Part shown: piece by piece, positions 33,949 through 44,770 of the stretch
How positions within the stretch are numbered: the stretch's first letter is position 1
How the letters are laid out: the number at the start of each line of letters is the position of its first letter
Program-made: the position numbers and the translations under genes
DNA from: Limnohabitans sp. WS1
GTDB taxonomy: Bacteria > Pseudomonadota > Gammaproteobacteria > Burkholderiales > Burkholderiaceae_C
DNA: 64,000 nucleotides
Direction of reading: 5' to 3'
Assembly (NCBI RefSeq): GCF_003063265.1
Contig: NZ_NERU01000002.1
Span: 248,001 to 312,000 of the forward strand
Notes under the pieces: model-generated
What the model was told of the DNA's origin: nothing
The model's database searches: none
What the model saw: only the letters and a program-made list of their open reading frames with translations

Positions 33949-35274
33949 TCACAGGTGCCCGTCAAACATCATCACATCCACCAGGTCGCCCACGGCCACG
34001 TTGCCTTGGGCGTGGCCCAGCACGATCAGGCCGTTGGCTTGAACCATGGAGCTGAGCACGCCGGAGCCTTGGTTGCCGGTGATGCTGACCTGCAAGTCGC
34101 CAGCCGCGTTGGTGCTGACGATGCCGCGCTGGTATTCGGTGCGGCCGGGCTTCTTGCGCAGTGCTTCGGTGCTTTTGGCTTTGAGCAGGGGCAAGGCTGG
34201 TGCCTGCCAGCCCATGAGTTGCTGCAAGGCGGGGCGCACAAAGGCAGCAAAGGTCACCATGACGGCGACCGGGTTGCCCGGCAGGCCAAACAGTACCGCT
34301 GAGCGGTTTCCACGCTGGATGCGGCCCACCGCCATGGGGCGGCCCGGGCGCATGGCGATGCGCCAAAAGGCCACATCGCCCAGTTTTTTCATCATGGCCT
34401 TGGTGTGGTCGGCCTCGCCCACGCTCACGCCGCCGCTGGTGATGATGGCGTCGGCCTGTGCAGCCGCATCCACAAAAGCTTGTTCCAGCGCGGCAGGCTC
34501 GTCGCGCACCACGCCCATGTCGATCAGCTCGCAGCCCAGCGCCTGTACCATGCCGGCCACGGTGTAGCGGTTGCTGTCGTACACCGCGCCTTCGCGGGGC
34601 GCTTCGCCCAGGCTCAGGATTTCGTCGCCAGTTGAAAAATAGGCCACTTTGGGTCTGCGCCACACGCTGACACTGGGCAAGCCCAGGCTGGCCAGCAAGC
34701 CGCAGGCAGCGGGCGCGAGGCGAGTGCCCGCACGCAGGGCGGGTTGCCCAGCCATCAGGTCCTCGCCCAAAAGGCGGCGGTTGTCGCCCGTTTGCAGCAG
34801 GCCGGGCGGAATCTGCACCTGGTCGCCGTCCACCTTCACCAGCTCTTGCGGCGCCACGGTGTCCAGTCCAGCGGGCATGATGGCCCCGGTCATGATGCGC
34901 ACGCACTCGCCCGCATTCAGCGTGCCTTGCCAGGCAGCACCGGCGAACGCGGTGCCTACAACGTTGAGGGGTGTTGGACGGTCGGGCAGCAGTTCTGCGC
35001 CGCGCAAGGCGTAGCCGTCCATGGCCGAGTTGTCATGGGGCGGCACGCTGATGGGTGAGACCACGTCTTGCGCCAGGATGCGGCCATGGGCCTGCATCAA
35101 GGCCACGGTTTCTTGTTCGCGCAGGGGCTGGACCAGCTGGGCCAGAAAGTCGTTCACATGGCGGGCCGACAGGGCTTGCGGGTCGTAGCCTTGCAGGCGG
35201 TCGGCGATTTCGCTGAGTGACGGTGTGGGTGACAGTGCGGGGGGCAGGGGCATGGTCATGGTCGGCGCGGCCAT
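33949..35274 (-). CDS. moeA: Molybdopterin molybdenumtransferase
   Basis: A 441-aa enzyme that inserts molybdate into adenylylated molybdopterin. Conserved blocks are QDVVSPISVPPHDNSAMDGY, IMTGAIMPAGLDTVAPQE, STGDEILSLG, the MoCF-like TSGGVSVGEADH, and the GLPGNPVAVMVTF loop. The start ATG 35274 (MAAPTMTMPLPPAL) follows mobA by 16 bp; ATG 35259 is an alternative. It is last in the moaA-mobA-moeA operon. Confidence 0.95.
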   Translation of the reverse strand: MAAPTMTMPLPPALSPTPSLSEIADRLQGYDPQALSARHVNDFLAQLVQPLREQETVALMQAHGRILAQDVVSPISVPPHDNSAMDGYALRGAELLPDRPTPLNVVGTAFAGAAWQGTLNAGECVRIMTGAIMPAGLDTVAPQELVKVDGDQVQIPPGLLQTGDNRRLLGEDLMAGQPALRAGTRLAPAACGLLASLGLPSVSVWRRPKVAYFSTGDEILSLGEAPREGAVYDSNRYTVAGMVQALGCELIDMGVVRDEPAALEQAFVDAAAQADAIITSGGVSVGEADHTKAMMKKLGDVAFWRIAMRPGRPMAVGRIQRGNRSAVLFGLPGNPVAVMVTFAAFVRPALQQLMGWQAPALPLLKAKSTEALRKKPGRTEYQRGIVSTNAAGDLQVSITGNQGSGVLSSMVQANGLIVLGHAQGNVAVGDLVDVMMFDGHL

Positions 35275-35290
35275 TGTGTGGCCATGGGAT

Positions 35291-35914
35291 TCAGAGGGCT
35301 TCGAGTTGCTGCAGTTCGGCCAGTGTATTGGCGTTGGCAAAGGCCTGTGGGCTGTCGCCAGGCAGGTCAAACGGGACGATGGCGCAGCGGTGCTGTGCGG
35401 TCCAGGCGTCGATCTTGCGGCCACCGCCTTGGGTGAACTTGACCAGACTTTCGAGCAGATCGGTTTTGAGCAGGCAAAACACCGGCTGAGGGCGCACCGT
35501 GCCATCGGCCTCGGGGGCGGCGGCCATGGCCAGATCGGCGTCTTGGGCGTTCATGGCGTGGACCAGGCGCTCCACCAGATCGAGCGGAAACAAGGGCGTG
35601 TCACAGGGCACCGTGAGCATGAGCGGCGTTTCGCAGCGCTCCAAACCCGTTTGAAAACCTGCCAGAGGCCCTGCAAAGCCGTCGATGCTGTCAGGCCAAA
35701 CCGGCACGCCCAGCGATTCGTAGGCCGCCAGGTTGCGGTTGGCGTTGATCAGCACCTCTTGCAGTGGCAGGCTTTGCAGCTGAAGGCGCATCAGGGTTTG
35801 CAAAGCCAGTGGCAGGCCGTGGAAGTTTTGCAGGCCTTTGTCGCTGCCACCCATGCGCGAGCCGCGCCCGCCTGCGAGGATGAGGCCGGTGATGGCGGGT
35901 GCGTTGTTGTTCAT
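35291..35914 (-). CDS. mobA: Molybdenum cofactor guanylyltransferase
   Basis: A 207-aa nucleotidyltransferase that adds GMP to molybdopterin to make MGD. The signature [19 protein letters not shown] is at residues about 10-28, the metal site in [12 protein letters not shown], and [11 protein letters not shown] follows. The ATG at 35914 gives [10 protein letters not shown] and lies 5 bp beyond the moaA stop. The presence of MobA indicates that bis-MGD enzymes such as nitrate or formate dehydrogenases are encoded elsewhere in the genome. Confidence 0.94.
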   Translation of the reverse strand: MNNNAPAITGLILAGGRGSRMGGSDKGLQNFHGLPLALQTLMRLQLQSLPLQEVLINANRNLAAYESLGVPVWPDSIDGFAGPLAGFQTGLERCETPLMLTVPCDTPLFPLDLVERLVHAMNAQDADLAMAAAPEADGTVRPQPVFCLLKTDLLESLVKFTQGGGRKIDAWTAQHRCAIVPFDLPGDSPQAFANANTLAELQQLEAL

Positions 35915-35919
35915 GGCCT

Positions 35920-37068
35920 TCAGCCTCCGATGTAGCTCATTTCCACCCGGCGGCCGGGGCCGCTGGCGGTGTCCGGCCCGCGCAGGCTGCGCAGACGCGA
36001 GTATTGGTCTGTGCGCCCGCGCCAGATGGCGTCCACCGTGGCAGCCAGTGTGGTGTCGCTTTGTGTGGGGTCGCGCAAGAGCTGGCGCAGGTCGTAGCCT
36101 TGGCTGGCAAACAGGCACAAATACAAGCGGCCTTCGGTGGACAGGCGGGCGCGGTTGCAGTCGCCACAAAAGGCCTGCGTCACGCTGCTGATCACACCCA
36201 CTTCGCCCAAACTCGGGTCGTGCTCGCCCTGGGCGTTGGCGTAACCCCAGCGCTCGGCGGTTTCTCCCGGGGCTGAGGGGTCGAGTTGCACCAGCGGCAG
36301 CTCGGTCTGCAGCAGGCGGATCACCTCTGCGCTGGGCAGCACCTCGTCCATGCACCAGCCGTTGGTCGCGCCCACGTCCATGTATTCAATGAAGCGCAGC
36401 ACGATGCCTGTGCCCCGAAAGTGCCGCGCCATGGGCAAAATTTCATGCTCGTTGGTGCCGCGCTTGACCACCATATTGACCTTGATCGGCCCCAGATCCG
36501 CTGCCCGTGCCGCCTCGATCCCGGCCAGCACATCGGCCACCGGAAAGTCCACGTCATTCATGCTGCGAAACACCGCATCGTCCAGCCCGTCCAGGCTGAC
36601 CGTCACGCGTTGCAAGCCTGCGTCTTTCAGGCTCTGGGCCTTGCGGGCCAAGAGCGAGCCGTTGGTGGTCAGCGTCAAATCGAGTGGCTGGCCGTCGGGG
36701 GTGCGCAGTGCGGCCAGTTGTTTGATCAGGATCTCGATGTTTTTGCGCAGCAGGGGCTCACCGCCCGTCAGGCGGATTTTGCGCACGCCCCGGCCCACAA
36801 ACACGGTGGCGATGCGGGTGATTTCTTCAAAGCTCAGCAAATGGCTGTGCGGCAGGTAGGCGTAATCCTTGTCAAAGATTTCCTTGGGCATGCAGTAACT
36901 GCACCTGAAATTGCAGCGATCGGTCACGCTGATGCGCAAATCCGTCAAGGGTCGGCGCAGGCCGTCCAAGGGCAGTGGGTTCAGGTCGTGGCTGTGGCCT
37001 TGCACGGTGGCGGGCAAAGGCAAGCTGGGATGGCGCTGGTCAACCAGCGGAATGACGCGTTCAGACAT
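35920..37068 (-). CDS. moaA: GTP 3',8-cyclase
   Basis: A 382-aa radical-SAM enzyme for the first step of molybdenum cofactor synthesis. The N-terminal Fe-S cluster uses CNFRCSYC (C52, C56, C59). The SAM-contacting GGEPLL motif is present. The C-terminal cluster has [11 protein letters not shown] plus a further Cys in LYLCLFA. The protein ends in the required Gly-Gly (SYIGG). A 40-residue N-terminal extension before [11 protein letters not shown] is normal for betaproteobacteria. ATG 37068 is chosen over an upstream in-frame start at 37152. First gene of the operon. Confidence 0.96.
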   Translation of the reverse strand: MSERVIPLVDQRHPSLPLPATVQGHSHDLNPLPLDGLRRPLTDLRISVTDRCNFRCSYCMPKEIFDKDYAYLPHSHLLSFEEITRIATVFVGRGVRKIRLTGGEPLLRKNIEILIKQLAALRTPDGQPLDLTLTTNGSLLARKAQSLKDAGLQRVTVSLDGLDDAVFRSMNDVDFPVADVLAGIEAARAADLGPIKVNMVVKRGTNEHEILPMARHFRGTGIVLRFIEYMDVGATNGWCMDEVLPSAEVIRLLQTELPLVQLDPSAPGETAERWGYANAQGEHDPSLGEVGVISSVTQAFCGDCNRARLSTEGRLYLCLFASQGYDLRQLLRDPTQSDTTLAATVDAIWRGRTDQYSRLRSLRGPDTASGPGRRVEMSYIGG

Positions 37069-37132
37069 AGCCAGCGATTGTGCCCGACACGCCACCCCCT
37101 TGGAGGTGGCATGGTCAAGGATGGACAGATCT

Positions 37133-37283
37133 ACAAAAAAGCGTTCATGCAAACGCCATGAGTTTCACCCCTGTGGGAGCCCCGCCCTCGGGGCGAGGGG
37201 TCGCGGTCCGTGAGGCTCTATCGCGGCGGGGGCGCCGCTCCTGCAAAAAAGCGTTCATGCAAGCACCATCGGGTCGGATCAAC
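37133..37283 (+). repeat. REP-like composite repeat, copy C with flanking tails
   Basis: A tail CAAAAAAGCGTTCATGCAAAC (here broken before its end at 37153) is followed by TGTGGGAGCCCCGCCCTCGG at 37172, then GGCGAGGGG, GAGGCTCTATCGCGG, the inverted GGCGCCGCTCCTGCA, and a second tail AAGCGTTCATGCAAGC with CATCGGGTCGGATCAAC. It matches copy A at 20871 with a few substitutions. It fills the gap between moaA and the aldehyde dehydrogenase gene, close to the end of the latter. Confidence 0.85.
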
Positions 37284-37291
37284 AGGTGGTT

Positions 37292-38725
37292 TCAGCCGTG
37301 TGAGATGGCCACGGTTTTGAGGGTGGTGAAGCCCAGCAGCGCTTCCAGGCCTTTTTCGCGGCCGTAGCCCGATGACTTGACGCCACCAAAGGGCAGCTCT
37401 ACCCCACCCGCCGCGCCGTAGTTGTTGATGAACACCTGGCCGCTGCGCACCCGTTTGGCCATGCGGAACTGGCGTCCGCCGTCGCGAGTCCAGATGCCCG
37501 CGACGAGGCCGAACTCGGTGGCATTGGCCAACTCGACGGCGTGGTCTTCGTCTTTAAAAGCCATCGCCGAGAGCACGGGGCCAAACACCTCTTCCTGCGC
37601 CAAACGGTGCATCACCGGCACGTCGCGCAAGAGCACCGGGGCTTGGTAAAACCCGCCTGCAGGCACGCCGGGCGCGATCTGGCCGTGCGCCACGGTGGCG
37701 ATGCCGTCCGCATTGGCTTGCTCCAAAAAGCCCGTGACGCGTTCCAGCTGGCTGGCGCGGATCAGGGGCCCCAAATCCAGGTTCATCGCGGCTGAGCCCA
37801 CTTGCAGGCGGCTGAAAGCTTCACCCAGGCGTTGGAGCAGCGGCTCGTAAATGCCTTGCTGGATCAGCACGCGAGAGCCCGCGCTGCAGGTCTGGCCCGA
37901 GTTTTGCACGATGGCGTTGACCACCACGGGAATGGCTGCGTCCAGGTCGGCGTCGTCAAAAATAATTTGTGGGCTTTTGCCGCCCAGCTCCAGCGTCACG
38001 GGGCAATGCCGTTCAGCGGCCACTTGCTGGATCAGGGTGCCCACGCGGGGGCTGCCCGTGAAGCTGATGTGGTCGATGCCGGGGTGGCGGGCCAGCGCGT
38101 CACCCACCTCGTGGCCATAACCCGTGACGATGTTCAAGGACCCGGCCGGAAAACCGACTTCGGCCGCCAACTGCGCCACACGGATCAGGCTCAGGCAAGC
38201 GTCCTCGGCGGGTTTGACCACGCAGGCGTTGCCCGCTGCCAAGGCGCCGCCCACGCTGCGGCCAAAAATCTGCATGGGGTAATTCCAGGGGATCACATGG
38301 CCCGTCACGCCGTGCGGCTCGCGCCAAGTCAGTACGCTGTAGCCGTTTTGATAGGGCAGGGTGTCGCCGTGCAATTTGTCGCAAGACCCGGCGTAAAACT
38401 CAAAGTAACGCGCCAGGGCCACCGCGTCGGCCGCAGCCTGTTTGGTGGGTTTGCCGCAGTCGCGCTGCTCCAGCGCCGCCAATTCGCCCGCGTGTTCGGC
38501 CACTTTGCGCGACAGCGCCATCAGCAAACGTCCGCGCTCCGTCCCCGTGAGCCAACCCCAAGGGCCGTTGAAAGCGGCCCGCGCCGCTTGCACCGCCTGG
38601 TCGATGTCGGCTGCCTGGCTGCGCGGGATCTGTTCAAACACCTGCCCGTCAGAGGGGTCCAGCACGTCGATGGTTTGGCCGGCCAAGGCAGGGGTGGATT
38701 GGTTGGCGATGAAATTGTGTTGCAT
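37292..38725 (-). CDS. NAD(P)-dependent aldehyde dehydrogenase
   Basis: A 477-aa ALDH-superfamily enzyme. It has the cofactor region PWNYPMQIFGRSVGGALAAG, the general base Glu in VTLELGGKSPQ, catalytic Cys in NSGQTCSAGSRV, and the C-terminal PFGGVKSSGYGREKG. The sequence resembles betaine/aminobutyraldehyde-type dehydrogenases, but the substrate cannot be assigned. The start ATG 38725 (MQHNFIANQ) is favoured; the frame extends upstream without conserved sequence. It is divergent from ppa and stands alone. Confidence 0.93.
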   Translation of the reverse strand: MQHNFIANQSTPALAGQTIDVLDPSDGQVFEQIPRSQAADIDQAVQAARAAFNGPWGWLTGTERGRLLMALSRKVAEHAGELAALEQRDCGKPTKQAAADAVALARYFEFYAGSCDKLHGDTLPYQNGYSVLTWREPHGVTGHVIPWNYPMQIFGRSVGGALAAGNACVVKPAEDACLSLIRVAQLAAEVGFPAGSLNIVTGYGHEVGDALARHPGIDHISFTGSPRVGTLIQQVAAERHCPVTLELGGKSPQIIFDDADLDAAIPVVVNAIVQNSGQTCSAGSRVLIQQGIYEPLLQRLGEAFSRLQVGSAAMNLDLGPLIRASQLERVTGFLEQANADGIATVAHGQIAPGVPAGGFYQAPVLLRDVPVMHRLAQEEVFGPVLSAMAFKDEDHAVELANATEFGLVAGIWTRDGGRQFRMAKRVRSGQVFINNYGAAGGVELPFGGVKSSGYGREKGLEALLGFTTLKTVAISHG

Positions 38726-38927
38726 GCCGCCATTGTCGGTGGTGGTGCGGCCTTGGAAATCACGCACGAGACATTCTGCACAGGAGCACACGCTGACGGT
38801 TGCACAAAGGCAAGGGGCGAAAGCCCCGGTAAGGGGGGTGCCCAAGCTTTCGCAAGCCCTGTGAAAGTAAAATCGGGGTTAATCCCTAGGATTTTTCGTT
38901 TCCACTTAACTTTCAAAAGCAGACACC

Positions 38928-39458
38928 ATGTCCCTGAACAAAGTCACCCCCGGCAGCAAAGTGCCCGACGCATTCAACGTCATCATCGAAATCCCGATGA
39001 ACTCCGACCCTGTGAAGTACGAAGTGGACAAAGAGTCCGGCGCTTTGTTTGTGGACCGTTTCATGGGCACCGCCATGCATTACCCCACCAACTACGGCTA
39101 CGTGCCCCAGACCATCGCCGGTGATGGCGACCCGGTGGACGTGTTGGTGATGACCCCCTTCCCATTGCCCCCAGGTGTGGTGGTGTCGTGCCGCGCCATT
39201 GGCATTTTGTTGATGGAAGACGAAGGCGGCATGGACGGCAAGATTTTGGCCGTGCCCACAGAAAAAATCCTGCCCATCTACGCCAACATCAAGGCCTTGT
39301 CCGATGTGCACGAGCTGCAACTCAAGCAGATTGCCCACTTCTTTGAACACTACAAAGACCTGGAAAAAGGCAAGTGGGTCAAGGTCAAGGGCTGGGAAGG
39401 CGTGGAGTCTGCCGCCAAAGAACTGATGGACGGCATCGCCAATTACCAAAAGGCCTGA
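38928..39458 (+). CDS. ppa: Inorganic pyrophosphatase
   Basis: A 176-aa family I pyrophosphatase that hydrolyses PPi and drives biosynthetic reactions. The metal-binding signature DGDPVDVLV is present, along with the N-terminal IEIPMNSDPVKYEVDKESG and the YGYVP segment. ATG 38928 is preceded by a weak purine-rich site. A strong terminator follows 43 bp downstream. Confidence 0.97.
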   Translation: MSLNKVTPGSKVPDAFNVIIEIPMNSDPVKYEVDKESGALFVDRFMGTAMHYPTNYGYVPQTIAGDGDPVDVLVMTPFPLPPGVVVSCRAIGILLMEDEGGMDGKILAVPTEKILPIYANIKALSDVHELQLKQIAHFFEHYKDLEKGKWVKVKGWEGVESAAKELMDGIANYQKA

Positions 39459-39501
39459 TCGCCTGGCTCAATGGCTTCTGACAGAAGCCGTTGAACCCCA
39501 A

Positions 39502-39538
39502 AACGCCTGCCCGGCTTGCGCCGTGCAGGCGTTTTTTA
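39502..39538. terminator. Bidirectional terminator between ppa and the antitoxin gene
   Basis: Stem AACGCCTGC (39502-39510) pairs with GCAGGCGTT (39525-39533), followed by TTTTT on the plus strand and by TTTTGGGG on the minus strand. It lies between the convergent ppa and toxin-antitoxin genes and reaches the antitoxin stop codon. Confidence 0.88.
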
Positions 39539-39829
39539 TGGGGCTGGCGCGATGGAGATTCGCAGGCCGGTGGCTTTGAGCACAGCCGCCAAGGTTTTGA
39601 TTGTGGGATTGCCCCGGGCCGACAAGGTGCGGTAAAGCGTTTCGCGTGACAGCTGAGTCTGCGCGGCCAAAGCCGTCATGCCGCAGCGCGCGTCAACCAC
39701 TTTGCGCAAAGCGGCCAAATAAGTCTTGGGATCGTCATCCTCATTGGCTGCATTCAGGTATTCGGCGGCAAATTCGGCATCTTGGAGTTGTTGAAAAAGC
39801 CAGTCATCGTGTTTTGCGGTTTCATTCAT
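39536..39829 (-). CDS. Antitoxin, HI1420/HigA-like DNA-binding protein
   Basis: A 97-aa protein. The N-terminal part is acidic (NAANEDDDPKTYLAAL). The C-terminal half has a helix-turn-helix, MTALAAQTQLSRETLYRTL, followed by NPTIKTLAAVLKATGLRISI. This is the pattern of the addiction-module antidote family typified by Haemophilus HI1420. It is the second gene of the pair, overlapping the toxin gene by 4 bp (ATGA). It should neutralise the toxin and repress the operon. Confidence 0.88.
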   Translation of the reverse strand: MNETAKHDDWLFQQLQDAEFAAEYLNAANEDDDPKTYLAALRKVVDARCGMTALAAQTQLSRETLYRTLSARGNPTIKTLAAVLKATGLRISIAPAP

Positions 39830-40152
39830 TTTGAACTCCTTGTTTGCCATTCCAACCAGCGCTGCACGGCTTGGTCGATATCGGCCTGCTGCGAGCGCTT
39901 GTCTCCTCCTTGGCACAGCAAGACGACTTTTTTATCGGCCAAGGCGTAATAGACGCGGTAGCCCGGACCCCAATCAATCCGCAGCTCCCAAACACCCGCC
40001 CCAACAGGCTTGCAATCGCCAAAATTCCCGTTTTGCAGCCGGAGCATGCGCGCCGAAACTCTGGCTCTCGCTTGTTTGTCTCGCAGTTCATCCAACCACA
40101 AACCAAACAGGTCCACTCCCTGGGGACTGACGTAGTGCTTCAAAAGAAACAT
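39826..40152 (-). CDS. Toxin, HI1419/HigB-like RelE-superfamily protein
   Basis: A 108-aa protein of the RelE/ParE superfamily, addiction-module killer type (HI1419-like). Core elements are the helix FGLWLDELRDKQARARVSAR, the strands GNFGDCKPVGAGVWELRIDW, GYRVYYALADKKVVLLCQGG and the helix QADIDQAVQRWLEW. Members are ribosome-associated mRNA endonucleases or related toxins. The start ATG 40152 lies just inside a 16-bp palindrome. Toxin-first order is typical of higBA-type modules. Confidence 0.87.
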   Translation of the reverse strand: MFLLKHYVSPQGVDLFGLWLDELRDKQARARVSARMLRLQNGNFGDCKPVGAGVWELRIDWGPGYRVYYALADKKVVLLCQGGDKRSQQADIDQAVQRWLEWQTRSSK

Positions 40153-40156
40153 GGCA

Positions 40157-40175
40157 ATTGTAGCTTTAAAGCTAC
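40157..40175 (-). promoter_or_regulatory. TA operon promoter and palindromic operator
   Basis: GTAGCTTTAAAGCTAC (40160-40175) is a perfect 16-bp palindrome. It overlaps a -10-like TACAAT read on the minus strand (40162-40157), four bases before the toxin ATG. A bound antitoxin would block the promoter, giving the usual autorepression. An alternative -10, TATAAA, lies about 30 bp further upstream. Confidence 0.6.
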
Positions 40176-40408
40176 CTTCCTGATGTATTTTTATACCATC
40201 AAGTGAGCCACTGAGCGCGTCAAAGATCAAGCCTCTGCAAGCCGATTCATTGGCTGGACTGACCTTGTCTTCGAAATCCAGGGCTCGGCGACAGAATGTG
40301 TCAGAAGGGGGCGCAGGTTGTGGCTTGGCGGTACGACATTTTCCGGTGGTGCGACATCGCGCATGGGGATGACGGAGAAGGCTTCACGTCGGACATGAAA
40401 GTGCCGAC

Positions 40409-41596
40409 CTACAAGTTGGGCTGCTGCGTTTGTTTGAGTGGTGAGTGCTGATTGAGCGCTTCGAGGTAGTTCTCTACCCCCGCTTTTTCCCGCTCCAAAT
40501 ACCGCGCCACCGCTTCTGAAAACGCCGGGTGCGCCAGCCAGTGGGCGCTGTGTGTGGGCGTGGGCAGCAGGGCGCGAGCCATTTTGTGTTCGCCTTGTGC
40601 GCCGCCTTCAAAGCGTTTGAGGCCGTGCTGGATGCACCATGCGATGGGCTGGTAGTAGCAGGCTTCAAAGTGCAAGCAGTCCACCCGCGCCAGCGCCCCC
40701 CAGTAGCGGCCATAGGCCACTTCGGGCTGGCCTTGGGCGTCCAGGTGCAGGCCGATCAGGCTGATGCCAATGGGTTGGCCTGCGTGTTCGGCCACAAACA
40801 GCAGCCAGTTTTGGGCCATGTCGGTGCGCATGGAGTCAAAAAACGCCGGGGTCAAATACGGCGCGTTGCCGTGTTCCCAATAGGTTTGCTGGTAGCAGCG
40901 CAGCAGCAGGGCCCAGTCGCCTTCCGTCATGTCGGGGCCGCGCACGGCGCGAAACGTCACACCGGCATCGGCCACTTTGCGGCGTTCTTGCCGGATTTTT
41001 TTGCGTTTTTCTTGCGTCAGGCTGGCCAAAAAGTCATCAAAGTCGCGCCAGCCTTGGTTTTGCCAGTGGAACTGCACCTGGTCACGTTGCAGCAGGCCAG
41101 CTTGCTCACAGGCCTGCAAGTCTTGTGGACTGCCAAACAGGATGTGCAGCGAGGGGATGTTGTTGGTTTGGCAAATGTCCAGCAAGGCGGCCAGCAGGGT
41201 TTGGCGGGCGTCTTCGGACTCGGCCAGCAATCGGCTGCCGGGCACGGGCGTGAACGGTGAGGCGACCAGCGCTTTGGGGTAATAGTCCAAGCCGTGGCGC
41301 TGGTAGGCGTCGGCCCAGGCGTGGTCAAACACATACTCGCCGCGTGAATGGGTCTTGATGTAGAGCGGGCAGGCAGCGGCCAACACATCGCCTTGCGGGG
41401 TGCTGCGCCATAAACTGAGCACTTGCAGCGTCCAGCCGGTCTCGGGCACAGCCGATCCGCTGGCGTGCATGGCCGACAAATAGGCATGTCGCATGAAGGG
41501 CGATGGCGCATCTTGCTGGGCGAGCAAGCCGTCCCAAACCTCAGGCGCGATGCCACTCAGGTCATCCTCTACCCGGGTGACATAATTCAAGCTCAA
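40409..41596 (-). CDS. GNAT/FemAB-like N-acetyltransferase (PF04339 type)
   Basis: A protein of about 395 aa with the layout of the peptidogalycan-type acyltransferase family PF04339. It has an N-terminal VWDGLLAQQDAPSPFMRHAY, a central KKIRQERRKVADAGVTF and a C-terminal acyltransferase fold (CYYQPIAWCIQHGLKRFEGG and AQGEHKMARALLP). Substrate is unknown. The start is uncertain: the frame runs into nadE on the other strand, and no ATG precedes the conserved region. TTG 41596, with GGA a few bases upstream, is my choice; TTG 41590 and GTG 41608 are alternatives. It is divergent from nadE. Confidence 0.85.
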   Translation of the reverse strand: MSLNYVTRVEDDLSGIAPEVWDGLLAQQDAPSPFMRHAYLSAMHASGSAVPETGWTLQVLSLWRSTPQGDVLAAACPLYIKTHSRGEYVFDHAWADAYQRHGLDYYPKALVASPFTPVPGSRLLAESEDARQTLLAALLDICQTNNIPSLHILFGSPQDLQACEQAGLLQRDQVQFHWQNQGWRDFDDFLASLTQEKRKKIRQERRKVADAGVTFRAVRGPDMTEGDWALLLRCYQQTYWEHGNAPYLTPAFFDSMRTDMAQNWLLFVAEHAGQPIGISLIGLHLDAQGQPEVAYGRYWGALARVDCLHFEACYYQPIAWCIQHGLKRFEGGAQGEHKMARALLPTPTHSAHWLAHPAFSEAVARYLEREKAGVENYLEALNQHSPLKQTQQPNL

Positions 41597-41612
41597 TTTT
41601 TCCAGCACCTGT

Positions 41613-43660
<2,048 letters not shown>

Positions 43661-43754
43661 TCAGGCGGTAGGTGTATGGCCTTGAATGGCCACATGGCGA
43701 TCTGTGAAGCTGTGATGAGGACAGGGTTGATGGTTGTCAGGCCCTCAAGGTCGA

Positions 43755-44363
43755 TCAGAGCAGTTCGACTTTGGCGCGTGGAGAAAAGCCCGCTTTTTGC
43801 ACCAGACTTTGCAGCAGCAATTCGGCCTTGGTGCCCACGGACACCAGCTCTGTCTGCCAATGCCCCATGAAGCCTTGATCGACCACTTGGCCAATGAAAG
43901 CCATCAAACCATCGTAATAACCGTTGCTGTTGAGGATGCCGATGGGTTTGTCGTGGTAACCCAGCTGACGCCAAGTCCAGACTTCAAACAATTCTTCAAA
44001 AGTGCCGATGCCGCCGGGCAAGGCCAGAAAAGCATCGGCTTTGTCGGCCATAAGGCGTTTGCGCTCATGCATGGTGTCCACCACATGCAGTTCGGTGCAG
44101 CCGTGGTGCGCCCATTCCTTTTCGACCAAGGCTGTAGGAATGATGCCCACCACGGTGCCGCCTGCGGCCAGGGTGGCTTCGGCGACCAGGCCCATCAAGC
44201 CGTTGCGGCCGCCGCCATAAACCAGTTGGCCGCCATGCTGGCCAATCCAGGTGCCCACTTGGACGGCGATTTGGGCAAATTCAGGCGAGTTGCCGGGTTT
44301 GGAGCCGCAGTAAACGCAGACCGAAAAGGCGGGCGATGTGGCCGGGGTGTTGTTTTCGGTCAT
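43755..44363 (-). CDS. LOG family protein (TIGR00730)
   Basis: A 202-aa Rossmann-like protein. The motif PGGIGTFEELFEVWTWRQLG contains the PGGxGTxxE signature, and YGGGRNGLMGLVA binds nucleotide. Family members cleave AMP or cytokinin riboside monophosphates to base and ribose 5-phosphate. The actual role in this bacterium is unknown. The start ATG 44363 overlaps the dgkA stop (ATGA), so it is the last gene of an RDD-dgkA-LOG set. Confidence 0.94.
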   Translation of the reverse strand: MTENNTPATSPAFSVCVYCGSKPGNSPEFAQIAVQVGTWIGQHGGQLVYGGGRNGLMGLVAEATLAAGGTVVGIIPTALVEKEWAHHGCTELHVVDTMHERKRLMADKADAFLALPGGIGTFEELFEVWTWRQLGYHDKPIGILNSNGYYDGLMAFIGQVVDQGFMGHWQTELVSVGTKAELLLQSLVQKAGFSPRAKVELL

Positions 44364-44764
44364 GACAAGCGTTGCCAAAGCGCAGCCATCCAAACGCCAG
44401 CGCACAGCAGCAAGCTGAGCAGCACCGCAGCACTGCCCATGTCCTTGGCACGCTTGGACAGGTCGTGCCATTCCGGGCCGATGCGGTCGATGGCCGATTC
44501 GACACAGGTGTTGAGCAACTCGACGATCATGACCAGCAAAATCGTACCGGCCAGCAGGGCGGTTTCTACCCAGTTTTGCCCCAGCCAAAAAGCCAAGGGC
44601 ACCAGCCCCATGGCCAAAATGGCTTCTTGACGAAAAGCGGTTTCTCCCCAGCCTGCACGCAGGCCCTGCATGGAGTAACCCCCGGCATGAAGAATGCGGT
44701 TAAGGCCTGTGCGAGCTTTTTGCGGGTTGACGATGTTGGTCGTTTGGGGTTTATTGCTGGACAT
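44360..44764 (-). CDS. dgkA: Diacylglycerol kinase
   Basis: A 134-aa integral membrane kinase recycling diacylglycerol to phosphatidate. Hydrophobic segments are MGLVPLAFWLGQNWV, LLAGTILLVMIVELLNT and AAVLLSLLLCAGVWMAAL. Conserved catalytic sequence is ELLNTCVESAIDRI, then SKRAKDMGSAAVLL; the first differs from the common ELLNTAIE only by conservative changes. It has an N-terminal extension of about 15 residues. It lies between the RDD gene (6 bp) and the LOG gene (overlap). Confidence 0.95.
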   Translation of the reverse strand: MSSNKPQTTNIVNPQKARTGLNRILHAGGYSMQGLRAGWGETAFRQEAILAMGLVPLAFWLGQNWVETALLAGTILLVMIVELLNTCVESAIDRIGPEWHDLSKRAKDMGSAAVLLSLLLCAGVWMAALWQRLS

Positions 44765-44770
44765 AGGCCA

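Noticed and set aside
43734..44630. 298-codon plus-strand open frame
   Set aside because: Antisense to the LOG-family gene, whose PGGIGTFEE motif and ATGA coupling to dgkA are clear.
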